Part shown: positions 35,930 through 48,544 of the stretch, piece after piece
Layout: each line of letters starts with the position of its first letter
Numbering within the stretch: position 1 is the first letter of the stretch
Position numbers and translations under genes: made by a program
Source: Parasponia andersonii
Taxonomy: Eukaryota > Streptophyta > Magnoliopsida > Rosales > Cannabaceae
Reading direction: 5' to 3'
Assembly: GCA_002914805.1 (NCBI GenBank)
Contig: JXTB01000149.1
Coordinates: 539,899-603,898 of the forward strand
DNA: 64,000 nt
Notes under the pieces: generated by a model
What the model saw: only the letters and a program-made list of their open reading frames with translations
Told to the model about the DNA's origin: nothing
Databases searched by the model: none

Positions 35930-38362
35930 TTTCTCAACCGTGCTTCAAACCCCGTTAATTCACCTCTCTTGTAATAATAGACTCGTTTCTTATTAAAAAT
36001 GTAACCAAAGTTGAGAGAAACCATGACTGAAAGCTAATAATATTACAAAAGAAGTTACTACAGATAACCCCTTTCTTTGCAGCACTTAATTGCATCATAC
36101 AACATTTCTTCAACCCCGTACTTGTACTCAAAACCTGAATCTATTAACTTCTTTGATAAGAGAGATGGCACTAGTATGCCTTCAGCTTTCTTTTGAGAAC
36201 TGCACAAAAAAGATTCAATTAGATGGACAACATAAGGAACGTTATTTTGAAATTTCATGAGATTACAGCTTAACATATAAGATGAGATTTTTATTAAACT
36301 TCAAACTGGGGAAGAAAAATTGAACTAACTCGTTTCGGGGTACTTGAAGTTGTGGGAATTTGGTGTAAATCAACTCAGAAGCACTTTCAACTGATATGGT
36401 AATTGATGAACAGTTAAACCTCCCTTTGGCCTCATGATGTTCAAAGAGGAAAATGTGAGCTTCGGCAACATCATCCACATGTACCATATCTAAATGGCTA
36501 AGAGAAACAAAGTCAGGTAAGTTCTTACCTGCATAATATGGAAGCAAGAATTAAATCCATGTCTATAAGAAAAATTTGTCAAAGCTTAAACTTCAATCAT
36601 GATGAGATTTCCACAAGTTTTAATCGATACTCATTAATTAATCCTAGCAATTCAGGCCTAAAAACCAACCAAAATTAATGTAGTTGTCCAAAAAACAATA
36701 CATACCCAAGACAATATCCAATACGTGCTTAACAGAGCCTGGCAGCTTAGGGCAAATGAAGGGGCCAACAACAAAAGGAAGGATCAATGTGACAACCTCC
36801 AATCCATGTTTTTCTGAAAATTCAAGGGCTGCCCTTTCAGTTAAGGTCTTCGAAATCGCGTAGGGACCTGCGACTAGCTTTAGAGCTTTGACATAATCCA
36901 CGTCAGTCCAAACATTCTCATCCACTGCCTCCAAGTCCTTGCCGCTAAAGGAAACAGTCGTGGAGCTCGAAGTGTAGACAAATTTCTTAACCGTTTTAGA
37001 ATCTAGACATGCCTTTAAGATGCCGATAGCTCCATCTACTGCTCTTCTGGTAACTGTTTCCTCCGGTTCTTTGTTTTCGAAATCAATCGGAGTCGCAACA
37101 TGGAAGGCTCCTATGCACCCTTCGATGACAGGGCCAAAGCTTTCTGGGTTGTTGAGATCTGCGTGGAAGATTTTGAGCTTTTCTGAGGCTCCTGGTAAAC
37201 TTGTGAGGAAGTTGAGGTCTTTCTTGTTTTCTGTTAAATTTCAAAAACCCGGTCTCAAAAAGTTTTTTTTTGAGCTTGATTAGAGGAGTGTAAGAACGTC
37301 ATGTCATAACAAATATATATGTCAAAATAGAAACTACAGTTTCTGGGATTGATAGTTATTTGAATTTGGATTAGAACTAAATATATTTAAAATCTTTAGC
37401 AAAAACTTTCTTCTCTCTATATGAATCAAGGGATGCTTCTTTTGCAAATTCTTGAATTAAAAGTAACGAAGGACCTTTCTGAATGATCCATGTACAACTA
37501 TGTTTGAATAATAACAATTTAAGTAAATTACATATATAGTTCTCTAGCTTCTATGCACTATTCCACAACACATATGTTACTCTTCTTGCCAAAATAAAAA
37601 TATATAAAAAGTGGAACCGGGGTTATAGGTATTTCGGTTCTATCATAGTTAACAAACTTAAACAAAAAATGAATAGTACAAACATTACAACCCCCACCAC
37701 CCCCTTTTTTTTTTCGGTGTTCACCAAATGATTATAACTCACCTGGATTTGATCTAATAGTAGTTCTGACAAAATAACCATGATCAAGAAGTCTCATTAT
37801 GAGCCAAGAACCTACGTATCCTGTACCGCCTGTTACACATACTGTACCTTTTTCTCCTTCCATTTTTTTTTTCTTCCCCCGATGCTCTTACAAAGTCAGT
37901 GGGAGTTTCAGTACTAGTTATATATCTTTTTTTTTTTTTTTTGACGAATATATCTTTTGTTTTTAAGACATATATAGAGGGCCAAATGCGTTAATGATCA
38001 TTTTCCTTAAACTAGTTTCCTTTAGGTGTAAGTCAAACTCCAATTTCTAGCTAACGGGTCACTTTCTGGTTGTCGGCCACTGTCTTACTTTCAATCCAAA
38101 TTAAGGATTGTATGGCAGTTTACAAGACATGTAATGGCCTTTCATTTGTTCGTTCGGGGATTCAAAAGTAATAATGAAAACAACTCATGATTTTTTTTTG
38201 AAAAAGTTGTTTTTTATAAAATTAATTTTTTTTTTTTGACGAAATGCTAGAATGTGATCTTTTATTAATCTGAATCTCCTCAAGTAAATAACTGAGACAA
38301 AATATAAAACGAAAAAAAAAATAACAATAACTCTTGCTAGATTTCAGTGATGTAAACCTTAA
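35930..38362. repeat. Segmental duplication block A (holds reductase copy A)
   Basis: This 2.4-kb block is nearly identical to 46142-48544 in the same orientation. Similarity covers exons, introns, the 3' flank starting TTTCTCAACCGTGCTTCAAA and the 5' flank up to about TTAA at 38359-38362. Differences are point changes and small indels, such as an extra poly-T segment near 37928. Immediately beyond the block lies a CACTA-like sequence. Confidence 0.9.
36058..37863 (-). CDS. Vestitone reductase-like NADPH-dependent reductase, copy A
   Basis: Exons on the minus strand are 37863-37743, 37230-36706, 36528-36330 and 36199-36058. All have GT-AG introns and matching phases, giving 328 residues, as usual for this family (about 326). 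It belongs to the extended short-chain dehydrogenases that include vestitone reductase, dihydroflavonol reductase and anthocyanidin reductase: NADPH-dependent, cytosolic enzymes of flavonoid/isoflavonoid metabolism. The N-terminal Rossmann motif [11 protein letters not shown] (about residues 9-19), a CxGVFH-like strand (here CIGAFH), and the catalytic Y164-x-x-x-K168 (YAISK) are intact. HMVHVDD-like ([13 protein letters not shown]) and the C-terminal [12 protein letters not shown] are diagnostic. The substrate cannot be told from sequence. Only single substitutions and one small exon-3 indel separate it from copy B. No disabling change is seen. Confidence 0.9.
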
Positions 38363-39439
38363 CACTGCTAGGAAAACCTAAATAAAAGGTGGTGCCAAAT
38401 TTAAAAAATGTCTTCTTTTTTTTAAGTAATAGTGTTGTTTATTATTTAACACCATTTTTTTTTTTCTAAGAATGGACATTAAAAGTTAATATTTAATATC
38501 ATTTTTTAGTGAACCAAAGTTAAAAATTGATATTTAACGCCATTTTTTAGAAAACTAATGTTAAAAATAGATATTTAATGCCTTTTTTTAGGGAATTAAT
38601 ATTAAAAGTTGACATTTAAGGTCATTTTTCAGGGAATCGGTGCTTATTTAATATTATGGATTTTTTTATTGGGTTTTTTTTTTGTTAATTTAAGGATAAA
38701 ATAATATATTATGGTGATTTATTTTGTATTTTTATTTTCAATTATTTTTTATTAAACTTACACTATTTTGTCAATTTAAATTACTAATAAATATAATTAA
38801 TATCATAATTATTAACAAAGATAACTTATAGTAAAATAATAACACTTGGCGTGAAAGGGCCTAGAGCTCCCTCATTTGAATCCCAGGAGGAACGCTGGAA
38901 CCTCTCGTTTTTGAATCCCCGGAAGAGCAATTTTCTCCTTCTTATTAATTACCCATTTAAATATTTTCACTAAGTGGAAACACTCACCATGAATGGGCCT
39001 AGAGATTTCGTGTTGGAATCCTAGAAGGAACAATTTTTTTCTTTTTATTGATTTCTCATTTAAGAGACGACTAGTATCAAGAGTTGATATTTAACGTCGC
39101 TTATTTTAGAACTCTTTTTTTTTTATTGATTGCTCATTTAAGAGACAACTAGCATTGAAAGTTTTCAACCACGCTTATTTTAAAACTAATTGATTGCCCA
39201 TTTAAGAGACAATTGGCATTAAAAGTTGATATTTAGCGTCACTTATTTCAGAATCGATGTTAAATGTCAACTTTTAAAGCTAGTTTAGAACTGATGTTTA
39301 TTTGAACATATATTTTACAGCGCCTGAATAGACATCGTTTTTTGAATCGGCATTAAATCGTAAATAATGCCACTTTTTAACTTATGTCTTTTAAACTGCT
39401 ATTTTAAATGAATAAAGACGTTCAGTTTTGACTAGCAAG
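38363..39439. mobile_element. CACTA-like non-autonomous element with internal repeats
   Basis: The left end reads CACTGCTAGGAAAACC, and an imperfect complement (GTTTTGACTAGCAAGG) lies at 39424-39439. The interior holds at least six degenerate copies of a unit around TTAAAAGTTGATATTTAACG(T/C)CA, in both orientations, as CACTA subterminal regions do. A GGGCCTAGAG block occurs at about 38858 and again near 38996. No transposase is present. Termini are poor matches and a 3-bp target duplication could not be shown. Confidence 0.4.
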
Positions 39440-39835
39440 GGATAAAGTATTGACTGGTGAATAATAACTAAATTATTGGCATTATGGAGTATTCATATTA
39501 GTGGTGCAAATCATCTAGGCTTGGGCCATGATTTGGATAGGTTCGTGTGTGTTAGCACCTGTAGGCACGAATGTTGGCCTGAATTCTTACACTTTTGTTA
39601 AGCCAATCTTTTGCTGCAACCAAGTTTATTTTTTATTTTTTCTATTTTCAGTCTATTTTGCTTGCTTCTAGAAGAACGTTTGAAATTGAAAAAGATATGG
39701 CAATAAAAGGTATAGTTGTTAGTTTTAGAAACTACCATATTAAATGAATGAAAACGTTCAATTTTGGTTAGCAAGAGATGAAGTATTGGCTATTATGTAA
39801 CAACTAAATTATTGGCATTATGGATCATTCATGTT
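39404..39835. repeat. Direct repeat pair, about 100 bp each, around 39.45 and 39.78 kb
   Basis: The segment 39404-39505 (AAATGAATAAAGACGTTCA through AAATTATTGGCATTATGG) recurs at about 39733-39835 with roughly one change in ten. The repeat includes the right end of the CACTA-like stretch, so two related element ends may lie side by side. Confidence 0.7.
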
Positions 39836-40279
39836 GGTTTTTGAGTATTTTAGTAATTAGTTTCTAGTTCTACTCTTTTTTGATATTTTAGTACTAGAAA
39901 TCCTTGAGTGAAAAGAATTCTAAAAGTTTATAGTTCATAGAGTGGAAATGTTAGTACTTTACTTGCTAGTCTTCGTTGTTGTATTCCAGAAAACTTATAC
40001 TTGCAAAACTTACAAGCATTCTATCAGAGAGAACGAATCAGTTTTAAGGACTCTGTGTGGTACATATACCTCAACTATTAATATAATTTTGTTTTGCAGC
40101 ACTTTCACAGTGTTGCTGAAATTCCATTGAAGTTTAAAGCAAAATTTTGATAACTTTAATTTTGTTTTAAAGTTTATTATAAACATTTATTATATTTGTT
40201 TGACCTTACATATTACATGCTATTATTTTCAACAACAAAAATACTGTGAGCTCTTCCTAGATGGTCTCTAAGAACTGCA

Positions 40280-40740
40280 TCAGGATTTGCTTTAACACAT
40301 AGGATACTACGAAATGGTTCAAGTTTACTATGAATCTCTGACCTCGAGCTGGCTCTGAACTAGATCACTTAAAGTCTTGAATAGGTTCCTCGGTGTGGGC
40401 ATATTGAGAAAGTTCCACAAACTTATCATAATAGTCATTAATAGTCATACTTCCTTGATGTAGGTTGTTGTACTGTTTCAGTATCTCATTCACATGATCA
40501 TCATTAGCGTATTGTCCTCTAAACACACTATCAAACTACTCCTAGGTCATAATAGTAGTGTCTTGAGTCAATTTTATGATGTTCTACCAGGTAGATCTGA
40601 TGCTTTCAGGAGTTAGCCTGATTGTGAGACCAGATATTCTCTACATAACTTGTTGGATAGCACCAACAAGATCAAAAGTAGATGCATCTTGTTCTCTTTC
40701 AGGTTATGTCACTCTTCTTCTTGGAGGTATTTTCTTGATC
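40280..40740 (-). pseudogene. Ty3/gypsy gag remnant
   Basis: Translating the minus strand gives a broken but clear retrotransposon gag segment. A stretch reading FRGQYAND...EILKQYNNLHQGSMTI is followed by YYDKFVEFLNMPTP, matching the plant gag core (L-x-Q-x-x-x-SV-x-EY-x-x-KF). Several stops interrupt it. It lies just downstream, on the minus strand, of an LTR (40845-42746), as expected for a 5' LTR followed by gag. Protease and the rest of pol are absent below 40280. Confidence 0.65.
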
Positions 40741-40844
40741 TATATTTTAATATGTCCAATATATTACAAAGATGATGATGATGCACGATTTGTGTAAAAG
40801 AAATATTTAGTTTAGTTTAATAAGTGACCTACTCTTAGTATTTT

Positions 40845-42746
40845 ATATTAAAATCCAAATTCATACTCGAGTCTTTAATTCACAAGTCTTGTAAGAAGTT
40901 ACCAAAATATAAAAAAAACTAATAAGCCTTCAATATTTTGCTCTAAGTCTCTCTGTCTAGATCACACTAAGTGTCACTTGAGGGGAAGAAAAGCGATGAA
41001 CTAATGCCCAGTAGAGAATCGATTACAAGTTTTCATATATAAGAAATATACTCATATTAAAGGTCTTGTATAGTTAGAGGTCTAATCAAAACGATTCACA
41101 ACATCTAAGAAAAAAATATTGTTCAATAGCTCAAACATTTTAAACTATTATAAAACATCACAGTAGAACTAGTACATATCTATTCAAGCTAACATATAAC
41201 TATGTAAGTAATTATAATGTTTGAGATTTCCTAATAGGTTACCCGTAAATTCGAGCCACCTATTAAGGTAATCGTAAGTTTGAGCCACCTATAAAGGCAC
41301 CGAAAATTTGAGCATCCAATGTAAAGTAACGTAAGTTCGACGGTCATATAAGTGTGTGAATATATGCAAATACTTTATAAATGACATGATAGGGATATAT
41401 ACTATTTATAAAAAACTACAAAATAACCATGTAGTATTCTTTTAATCAAAGAATATTTAGTCCTCAAAATTGAGTTCTTAAATCATTTTAGATTTTCTAA
41501 AAGTTTCGGCAACACAACGGACATTTTTAATCAAAGCCTAAAAATCCAATTTCTTACAAAAAAAAAAGTTCGAAATAGTATATATGACATGCCAACTAGT
41601 GTGACGTACTTTCTATGTAGTATCTATCTTAAATCGAGTCTAAAATAGATTTAAACATATAAATTAATTTATGAAATTCTATATTTATTGAAAATTTATA
41701 AATTCATAAATTAAACTAGTTTTAAAATTAAGCAATCAAATTCCTACCTCAATCGAGTAACTAGATAGCAATATAGTACTATAGAGAGCACTTGGCGGTC
41801 GTTCAAAGGGTTGAGGTTCGTTTTCAAACCTTCGATCACCTGAATTAAAAATTCAATTTTCAAACAGAGCTTCAGTTCGTAAAATGGACTTCACTAATAT
41901 ATTCCTAATACCTAAAATAGCGACGCTAGATATATAGTTTATCCGATTTGGGTCTGGAATGAACCTGGGCCTAGACATCCAAAATGAGAAAAATATGAGC
42001 CGTTTGATTTTGTTTTTGGTGCCCATTTCGAAATATAGTCAACATATATCTCATTTTCATTATTTCTTACGTATATTCCAAAAATTATATTAGTTTTAAA
42101 ATCTAATGGTCCGATCGAAAAGTCAACTCCGAAACTAAATATACTTAAAACTGTTCAACGAAATTAAAATCAAATAGAGTAAAATTGAGTTATGAGACAC
42201 CTACTAGGAGATTCCTTGCATGGAGATGAGTCGAACAAGGCTTATTTCACAACCTAAAGTTGTCGGAATCGGAAAATTTTTTGCAGCTTCCTCGCATTAT
42301 TGGCACTAGAGTTAGAAAGTTTTTCATGGCTTCCTTACATTACTTACGACGAATGAAGTAGTTTCAGGCCATGGGACAAACAAGGGGAGCTTTTTTTGGT
42401 GTGGCACTTAACAGTGGTGAGAAGAGCTTCGCCAGAGCCTCACTAGAGTTTTTCATTTTTTTCCAATTTTCAATTGGAAAATCGTAAGGGAGGTAAGAGA
42501 GAGAGAGAGCTCATAGGAAGAATGATACAAGCCACAAATCTGCTCATTAAAAGGTTGTGCAAATTTTTAAAAAAATTACAATTACATCCCTACTTTTCAA
42601 GTTTCTTCTCATGTTTGTCCTTTTAGTTTACAATTTAGCTCTTGTGCCAAAATTTCCTACACTTTAGCCTAAATTTTAATTTTAATTTATTTTTTGAAAT
42701 TTTTTGTCAAAACACCAATTTACCCTTAAAAATTTTTGGAGTTTTA
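40845..42746 (-). repeat. Ty3/gypsy LTR 1 (truncated)
   Basis: This is homologous along its length to 44092-46138. Landmarks are AAAATCCAAATTC with CTCTAAGTCTCTCT (40846-40955 against 44090-44195), the CATATAAGT region near 41340 and 44560, and GGGAGGTAAGAGAGAGAGAG (42488) against 45878. It lacks about 270 bp present at the low end of LTR 2. It is related to the solo LTR at 32790-35121, which is inverted relative to it. The open frame at 42642-42830 lies at its edge and is not a gene. Confidence 0.7.
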
Positions 42747-42839
42747 TATCTTTTCCTTTCTAAAAGAATTTCATCTCGAAATTTACATATAAGACATAAA
42801 TTTAAAGTACCACCTCAAGTTGAAAATTAAACAAATGAG

Positions 42840-43640
42840 GGTATTTTTCATACATCCCTATTTCAAGTTCTCAAGTAGTTTCTTCTTACTTATAGTGATG
42901 CCAAAGAACTTTGATAAGTAGAATTTCTCTATTACGAAGTATTTTGAGTTCTCTTTCTAGTATTCGAACTTGTAATTCTTCACAAGTGATATTTTCTTAA
43001 ATTGGTATTGCTACGTATTGAACCATATATGACGGGTCAGAAATAGACTTTCTCAGCATTGAAATATGAAAGACATTGTGCACATGACCCAATTATGGCT
43101 GTAAGTCCAACTGATATAAAACTGGCCAATATACCTTAGCTTTCCTTTAACTCCAAATCTAGTAAGTCCATGCCTTGGTGTGACCTTTAGGATTACTTGA
43201 TCACTAACATCAAACTCTACTTTGCATCTTAAAGGATCTACATAGTTTTTTTAATGACTCTAGATAACCTTAATCCTTTCTCTTACTGTGTTGATATTTT
43301 CAGTAGTCTTTTGTATTAATTCTGACCCAAGAGGAACTCGCTCCTCTGCATTAGTCTAGTATAAGGGCGAATTGAATAATTTCTCATATAATACCTCTTA
43401 TGGAGCCATACCCAAACTAGTTTTGTAGCTATTATTGTTAGAAAATTCTATTAATGACAATTGATCATCCGAGCTTCCACCAAAGTCTAATATACACGAA
43501 CAAAGTATATTCTCTAGAATCTGAATTGTTCTCTCAAATTGGCCATCTATCTGCACGTGATGAGCAACACTAAGATTCAATTCTATTGCTAAAATTTTCT
43601 GTAAAGATCTTTAGAACTTGGATGTAAAGCTTGTATCTCT
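42840..43640 (-). pseudogene. Ty3/gypsy integrase C-terminal remnant
   Basis: On the minus strand, a 60-codon open stretch (43398-43580) encodes the end of the integrase catalytic core (QIDGQFERTIQILENIL, then a DQLSLIEFSNNNSY motif; families normally have TDGQSERTIQTLEDML and FAYNNSY). It is followed in broken frames by the C-terminal segment with VLLKVSP-like and (R)FG-KGKL-like motifs near 43120-43240. The gene is severed and has stops. It sits between the two LTRs, immediately 5' (minus strand) of LTR 1. Confidence 0.7.
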
Positions 43641-43817
43641 ATTAGAAACTATACTAGAATGTACTCTATGCAAACGAACAATATGATTCATATAAAGGCG
43701 ACTAAGTTTGTTGAGAGAAAGTCAATCCAAATTGGTATAAAATGGGTTGTTTTAGTCTTTTGATATGAATTAGAATTGGTAGTTGTGATCTTCGCTTTTA
43801 AGATCTAGAGATGTTAC

Positions 43818-46138
43818 TTGTCGGGGTCAGTGGCAGAGTGGATATTTCATAAAATAGAAATACTAGAAAATATTTTAAAAATAATTCAAAACTTCAAATT
43901 TTCAAATCGGCCTCGATAAAATACTTTATTGAAAAGAAACTCACGGTTATGCATCACTCATTAAATATAGACTATAAATAAAACACGTGTTTAATAATCA
44001 TGCATCGGGCAATTATCTCAATTCAAATATACACACAAGACATATAAATCATGTCCAAATCCCATAAATAAGTTTTTACTTAGTTATAATTAAAATCCAA
44101 ATTCCTACTCAAGTCTATAATTCACAAGTCTCGTAAGAATTTACTAAAATATAAATAAACTAGTAAGCCTTTAATGCCTTGCTCTAAGTCTCTCTTTCTA
44201 GATCACACTAAGTAGCACCTGAGGGGAAAATGTAGGACGAGCTAATGTCAAATAGAGATTCAATTACAGGTTTTTATATATAAGAAATATACTTAAGTTA
44301 AAGGTCCTACATGGTTAGTGGTTCAATCAAAATGATTCAAAAACTACAAGTGAAAATATTGTCCAACAATTCAAATATTTCAGACCATTATAAAACATCA
44401 TAGTAAAACTTGTATATATCTATTTAAGTCAATATATAACTATATATGCAGTCATAATATCCAAGATGACTTAGTGGGTCATCCATAAGTCCGAGTCATC
44501 TATAAAGATGACCATAAGTCCAAGCATCTAACGTGAGCACTGTAAGCCTGACGATCACATAAGTATATGAATGCATATAAATGTTATATGAATGAAGAAT
44601 AGAAATATGCACTATTTCCACAAAATCACAAAATAACCATATAATATTTTTTAATCAAATCATTTTTAGTTCTCAAAATTGAGTTCTTAAATCATTTTAG
44701 ATTTTCTAAAATTTTGACAACACAACCACCATTTTTAATCAAAACCCAAAAATCTAATTTCTTGCATAAAACACTTCAAAATAGTATATATGATACCATA
44801 ACCAGTTTGACATACTTCCCACACAATTTATATTTCAAAGCAGGTCAAAAATCGATTTAAACAAAATTTTTATAAACTAATTCATGAAATTCCATATTTA
44901 ATAAAAATATGTAAATTTATAAATTAAACTAGTTTTAGAATCAAGTAATTGAATCCATATCTTAATCAAGTAACTGGATAGCGCTACAGTGTGATGGATA
45001 ACGTTTGGTAGTCATTCGGAGGGTCAGTGGTCTTTTTTCGAACCTTTAATGTTTTAGTTTGTGAAACAAATATTACTACTGAATTCTTAATACCCAAAAT
45101 AGTTAAGTTAGATATATAACTTATCTAAATTCAGAGCTAGAAAGTTTTTTGTGGCTTCTTTTCGTCATCGGCGATGAGTGGAGCAGTTTAAGACAATTTG
45201 TATTAACGGATTGTGTTCATGTATAGTAATATTTACCTCAACTCGAACTTGACTTGGTATCCGAAATTCTAACTTTAACTCATCCGTTTATAAACGAGTT
45301 GACCCATTAGGACTCATATAATTCGTTTATTTAATTAGGTCATATTCTGGTCAAGTCAACTCGACACGACTCGTTAGCCTTTTTAATCGAAATTAGCTAA
45401 AATATATATTTTCAATATATTTAACATAAATTTATACATATTTTATGATCTTAAAACACTAATATTTACCAAAAATAAATTGAAATAACATAAAATCTCA
45501 ATATATATGCATAATAAAGTCTTAAAAATACACTAATATTTTTAAATATGTATTATATAATATGGGTCATAGACGAGTTAATCTAAAATTGACCCGTTTA
45601 ATGATTGGGACATCATAGGTCAATTTCAAGTTGGTGGGTCAACCCAAATCCGACCTGTTTAATAAACGAGTTTGTTGGTTCAATTCGATTTTGACATAAA
45701 CCCGCTAACTCTGTGTGAGTTTCGAGCTGTGTTTGACCTATATTACTATCCCTAACTTAGTCTAGTGTCCCGCTTTCGATTCCGGGTGATGACAATACTC
45801 AACGACTGCTGGAGGAGTTTCGTCAAAGCCTCGATTGAGTTTCGGCATTTTTGCCAATTTTCGGCTAGAAAATCATGAGGGAGGTGAGAGGGAGAGAGAG
45901 CTGAGAGGAAGAATGATACATGCCACCTGTATACTCATTAAAAGGCTGTGCAATTTTTTTATAATATTACACTTGAGTCCCTACTTTTCAAGTTTTCTCT
46001 TATTTTCGTCCTTTAACAATTTAGCCCCTATTCCAAAATTTCTTACACTTTAGCCCAAATTCAAATTTTAATTTTAAATTTTTTTTTGAAAATTTTGGTC
46101 AAAAGACCAATTTATCCTTACAAAATTTTGGTGTATTA
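43818..46138 (-). repeat. Ty3/gypsy LTR 2
   Basis: This is about 2.32 kb, close to the 2.33-kb solo LTR of the related family at 32790. The low end starts near TGTCGGGGTC. The high end reaches an AAAATTTTGG segment just before duplication block B begins at 46142. It is the upstream LTR, on the minus strand, of the integrase remnant at 42840-43640. The copy is diverged from LTR 1 by many point changes and indels, so it is old. The open frame at 45835-46053 is spurious. Confidence 0.65.
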
Positions 46139-46141
46139 CCA

Positions 46142-48544
46142 TTTCTCAACCGTGCTTCAAATAACCCCGTTAATTATGAAAAGTACCACCTCTCTTGTAA
46201 TAATACACTCGTAAATTATTAAAAATGTAACCAAAGTTGAGAGAAACCATGACTGAAAGCTAATAATGTTACAAATAAAGTTACTACAAATAACCCATTT
46301 CTTTGCAGCACTTAATTGCATCATACAACATTTCTTCAACCCCGTACTTGTACTCAAAACCTGAATCTATTAACTTCTTTGACAAGAGAGATGGCACTAG
46401 TATGCCTTCAGCTTTCTTTTGAGAACTGCACAAAAAAGATTCAATTAGATGGACAACATAAGGAACGTTATTTTGAAATTTCATGAGATTACAGTTAACA
46501 TATAAGATGAGATTTTTATTAAACTTCAAACTGGGAAAGAAAAATTGAACTAACTCGTTTCGGGGTACTTGAAGTTGTGGGAATTTGGTGTAAATCAACT
46601 CAGAAGCACTTTCAACTGATATGGTAATTGATGAACAGTTAAACCTCCCTTTGGCCTCATGATGTTCAAAGAGGAAAATGTGAGCTTCGGCAACATCATC
46701 CACATGTACCATATCTAAATGGCTAAGAGAACCAAAGTCAGTGTTCTGACCTGCATAATATAGAAGCAAGAATTAAATCCGCCATGTCTATAAGAAAAAT
46801 TTGTCAAAAGCTTAAACTTCAATCATGATGAGATTTCCACTAGTCTTAATCGATACTCATTAATTAGTCCTAGCAATTCAGGCCTAAAAACCAACCAAAA
46901 TTAATGTAGTTGTCCATAAAACAATACATACCCAAGGCAATATCCAATACATGCTTAACAGAGCTTGGCAACTTAGGACAAATGAAGGGGCCAACAACAA
47001 AAGGAAGGATCAATGTGACAACCTCCAATCCATGTTTTTCTGAAAATTCAAGGACTGCCCTTTCAGTGAAGGTCTTCGAAATCGCGTAGGGACCTGCGAC
47101 TAGCTTTAGAGCTTTGACATAATCCACGTCAGTCCAAACATTCTCATCCAGTGCCTCCAAGCCCTTGCCGCTAAAGGAAACAGTCGAGGAGCTCGAAGTG
47201 TAGACAAATTTCTTAACCGTTTTAGAATCTAGACATGCCTTTAAGATGCCGATAGCTCCATCCACTGCTCTTCTGGTCACTGTTTCCTCCGGTTCTTTGT
47301 TTTCGAAATCAATCGGAGTCGCAACATGGAAGACTCCTATGCACCCTTCGATGACAGGGCCAAAGCTTTCCGGGTTGTTGAGATCTGCGTGGAAGATTTT
47401 GAGCTTTTCTGAGGCTCCTGGTAAACTTGTGAGGAAGTTGTGGTCTTTCTTGTTTTCTGTCAAAATTTCAGAAGCCCGGTCTTCAAAAGTTTTTGGAACT
47501 TGATTAGAGGAGTGTAAGAAAGGCACATAAGGCATAACATAGCAGATATATATATCTTGTCAAAATAGAAACTACAGGTTCTGGGATTGATAGTTATTTG
47601 AATTTGGATTAGAACTAAATATATTTGAAATCTTTAGCAAAAACTTTCTTCTCTTTATATAAATCAAGGCATGCTTCTTTTGCAAATTCTTGAATTAAAA
47701 GTAACAAAGGACCTTTCTGAATGATCCATGTACAACTATGTTTGAATAATAACAATTTAAGTGAATTACATATATAGTTCTCTAGCTTCTATACACTAAT
47801 CCACAACACATATGTTACTTTTCTTGCCAAAATAAAAGTATATAAAAAGTGGAACCGCGGTTATAAGTATTTCGGTTCTATCATAGTTAACAAACTTAAA
47901 CAAAAAATGAATAGTTCATACATTAATTACAACCTCATCCAGATAACCCCCTTTTTTTTTGGGTGTTCAACAGATGGTTATAACTCACCTGGATTTGATC
48001 TAATAGTAGTTCTGACAAAATAACCATGATCAAGAAGTCTCATTATGAGCCAAGAACCTATGTATCCCGTACCACCTGTTACACATACTGTACCTTTCTG
48101 ATCTCCTTCCATTTTTTTTTTTTTCTGGGATTCTCTTACAAAATCAATGGGAGTTTCAGTACTAGTTATATATCTTTTATTTTTAAGACATATATGGAGG
48201 TCCAAATGTGCTAATGATCATTTTCCTTAAACTAGTTTCTTTAGGTGTAAGTCAAACTCCAATTTCTAGCTAAGAGGTCACTTTCTGGTTGTCCACGGTC
48301 TTAATTTCAATCCAAATTAAGGATTGTATGGCAGTTTACAAGACACGTAATATGGAAAACAACTCATGACTTTTTTATAAAATAAGTGTTTTTCATTTTA
48401 AAAAAAAATATTTTGATGAGATGCTAGAGTATAATCTTTTATTAATCTGAATCTCCCCAAATAAATAACTGAGACAAAAAAATAAAACATAAAAAAAATA
48501 ACAATAACTCTTGCTCGGACTTCACTAGTGATGTAAACTCTTAA
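46142..48544. repeat. Segmental duplication block B (holds reductase copy B)
   Basis: The partner of 35930-38362, same orientation. Its low boundary lies within a few bases of the end of gypsy LTR 2, and its high boundary falls near TTAAGCATGAG at 48541. The intronic and flanking similarity is as high as in exons, so the duplication is recent compared with the surrounding retrotransposon debris. Confidence 0.9.
46284..48112 (-). CDS. Vestitone reductase-like NADPH-dependent reductase, copy B
   Basis: Exons on the minus strand are 48112-47989, 47456-46932, 46750-46555 and 46425-46284, giving 328 residues. The domain plan matches copy A: Rossmann motif [11 protein letters not shown], catalytic Y165-x-x-x-K169, [11 protein letters not shown] and C-terminal KCCKEMGYL. 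Compared with copy A it has one extra codon in exon 1 (MEGDQKG against MEGEKG) and one codon fewer at the start of exon 3 (QNTDFGS against KNLPDFVS), so total length is the same. The ATG at 48112 is chosen because it directly precedes the Rossmann strand; the in-frame ATG further upstream at 48205 would add 31 unrelated residues. The exon-3 change lies next to the substrate-pocket region, so the copies could differ in preference. Confidence 0.9.
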
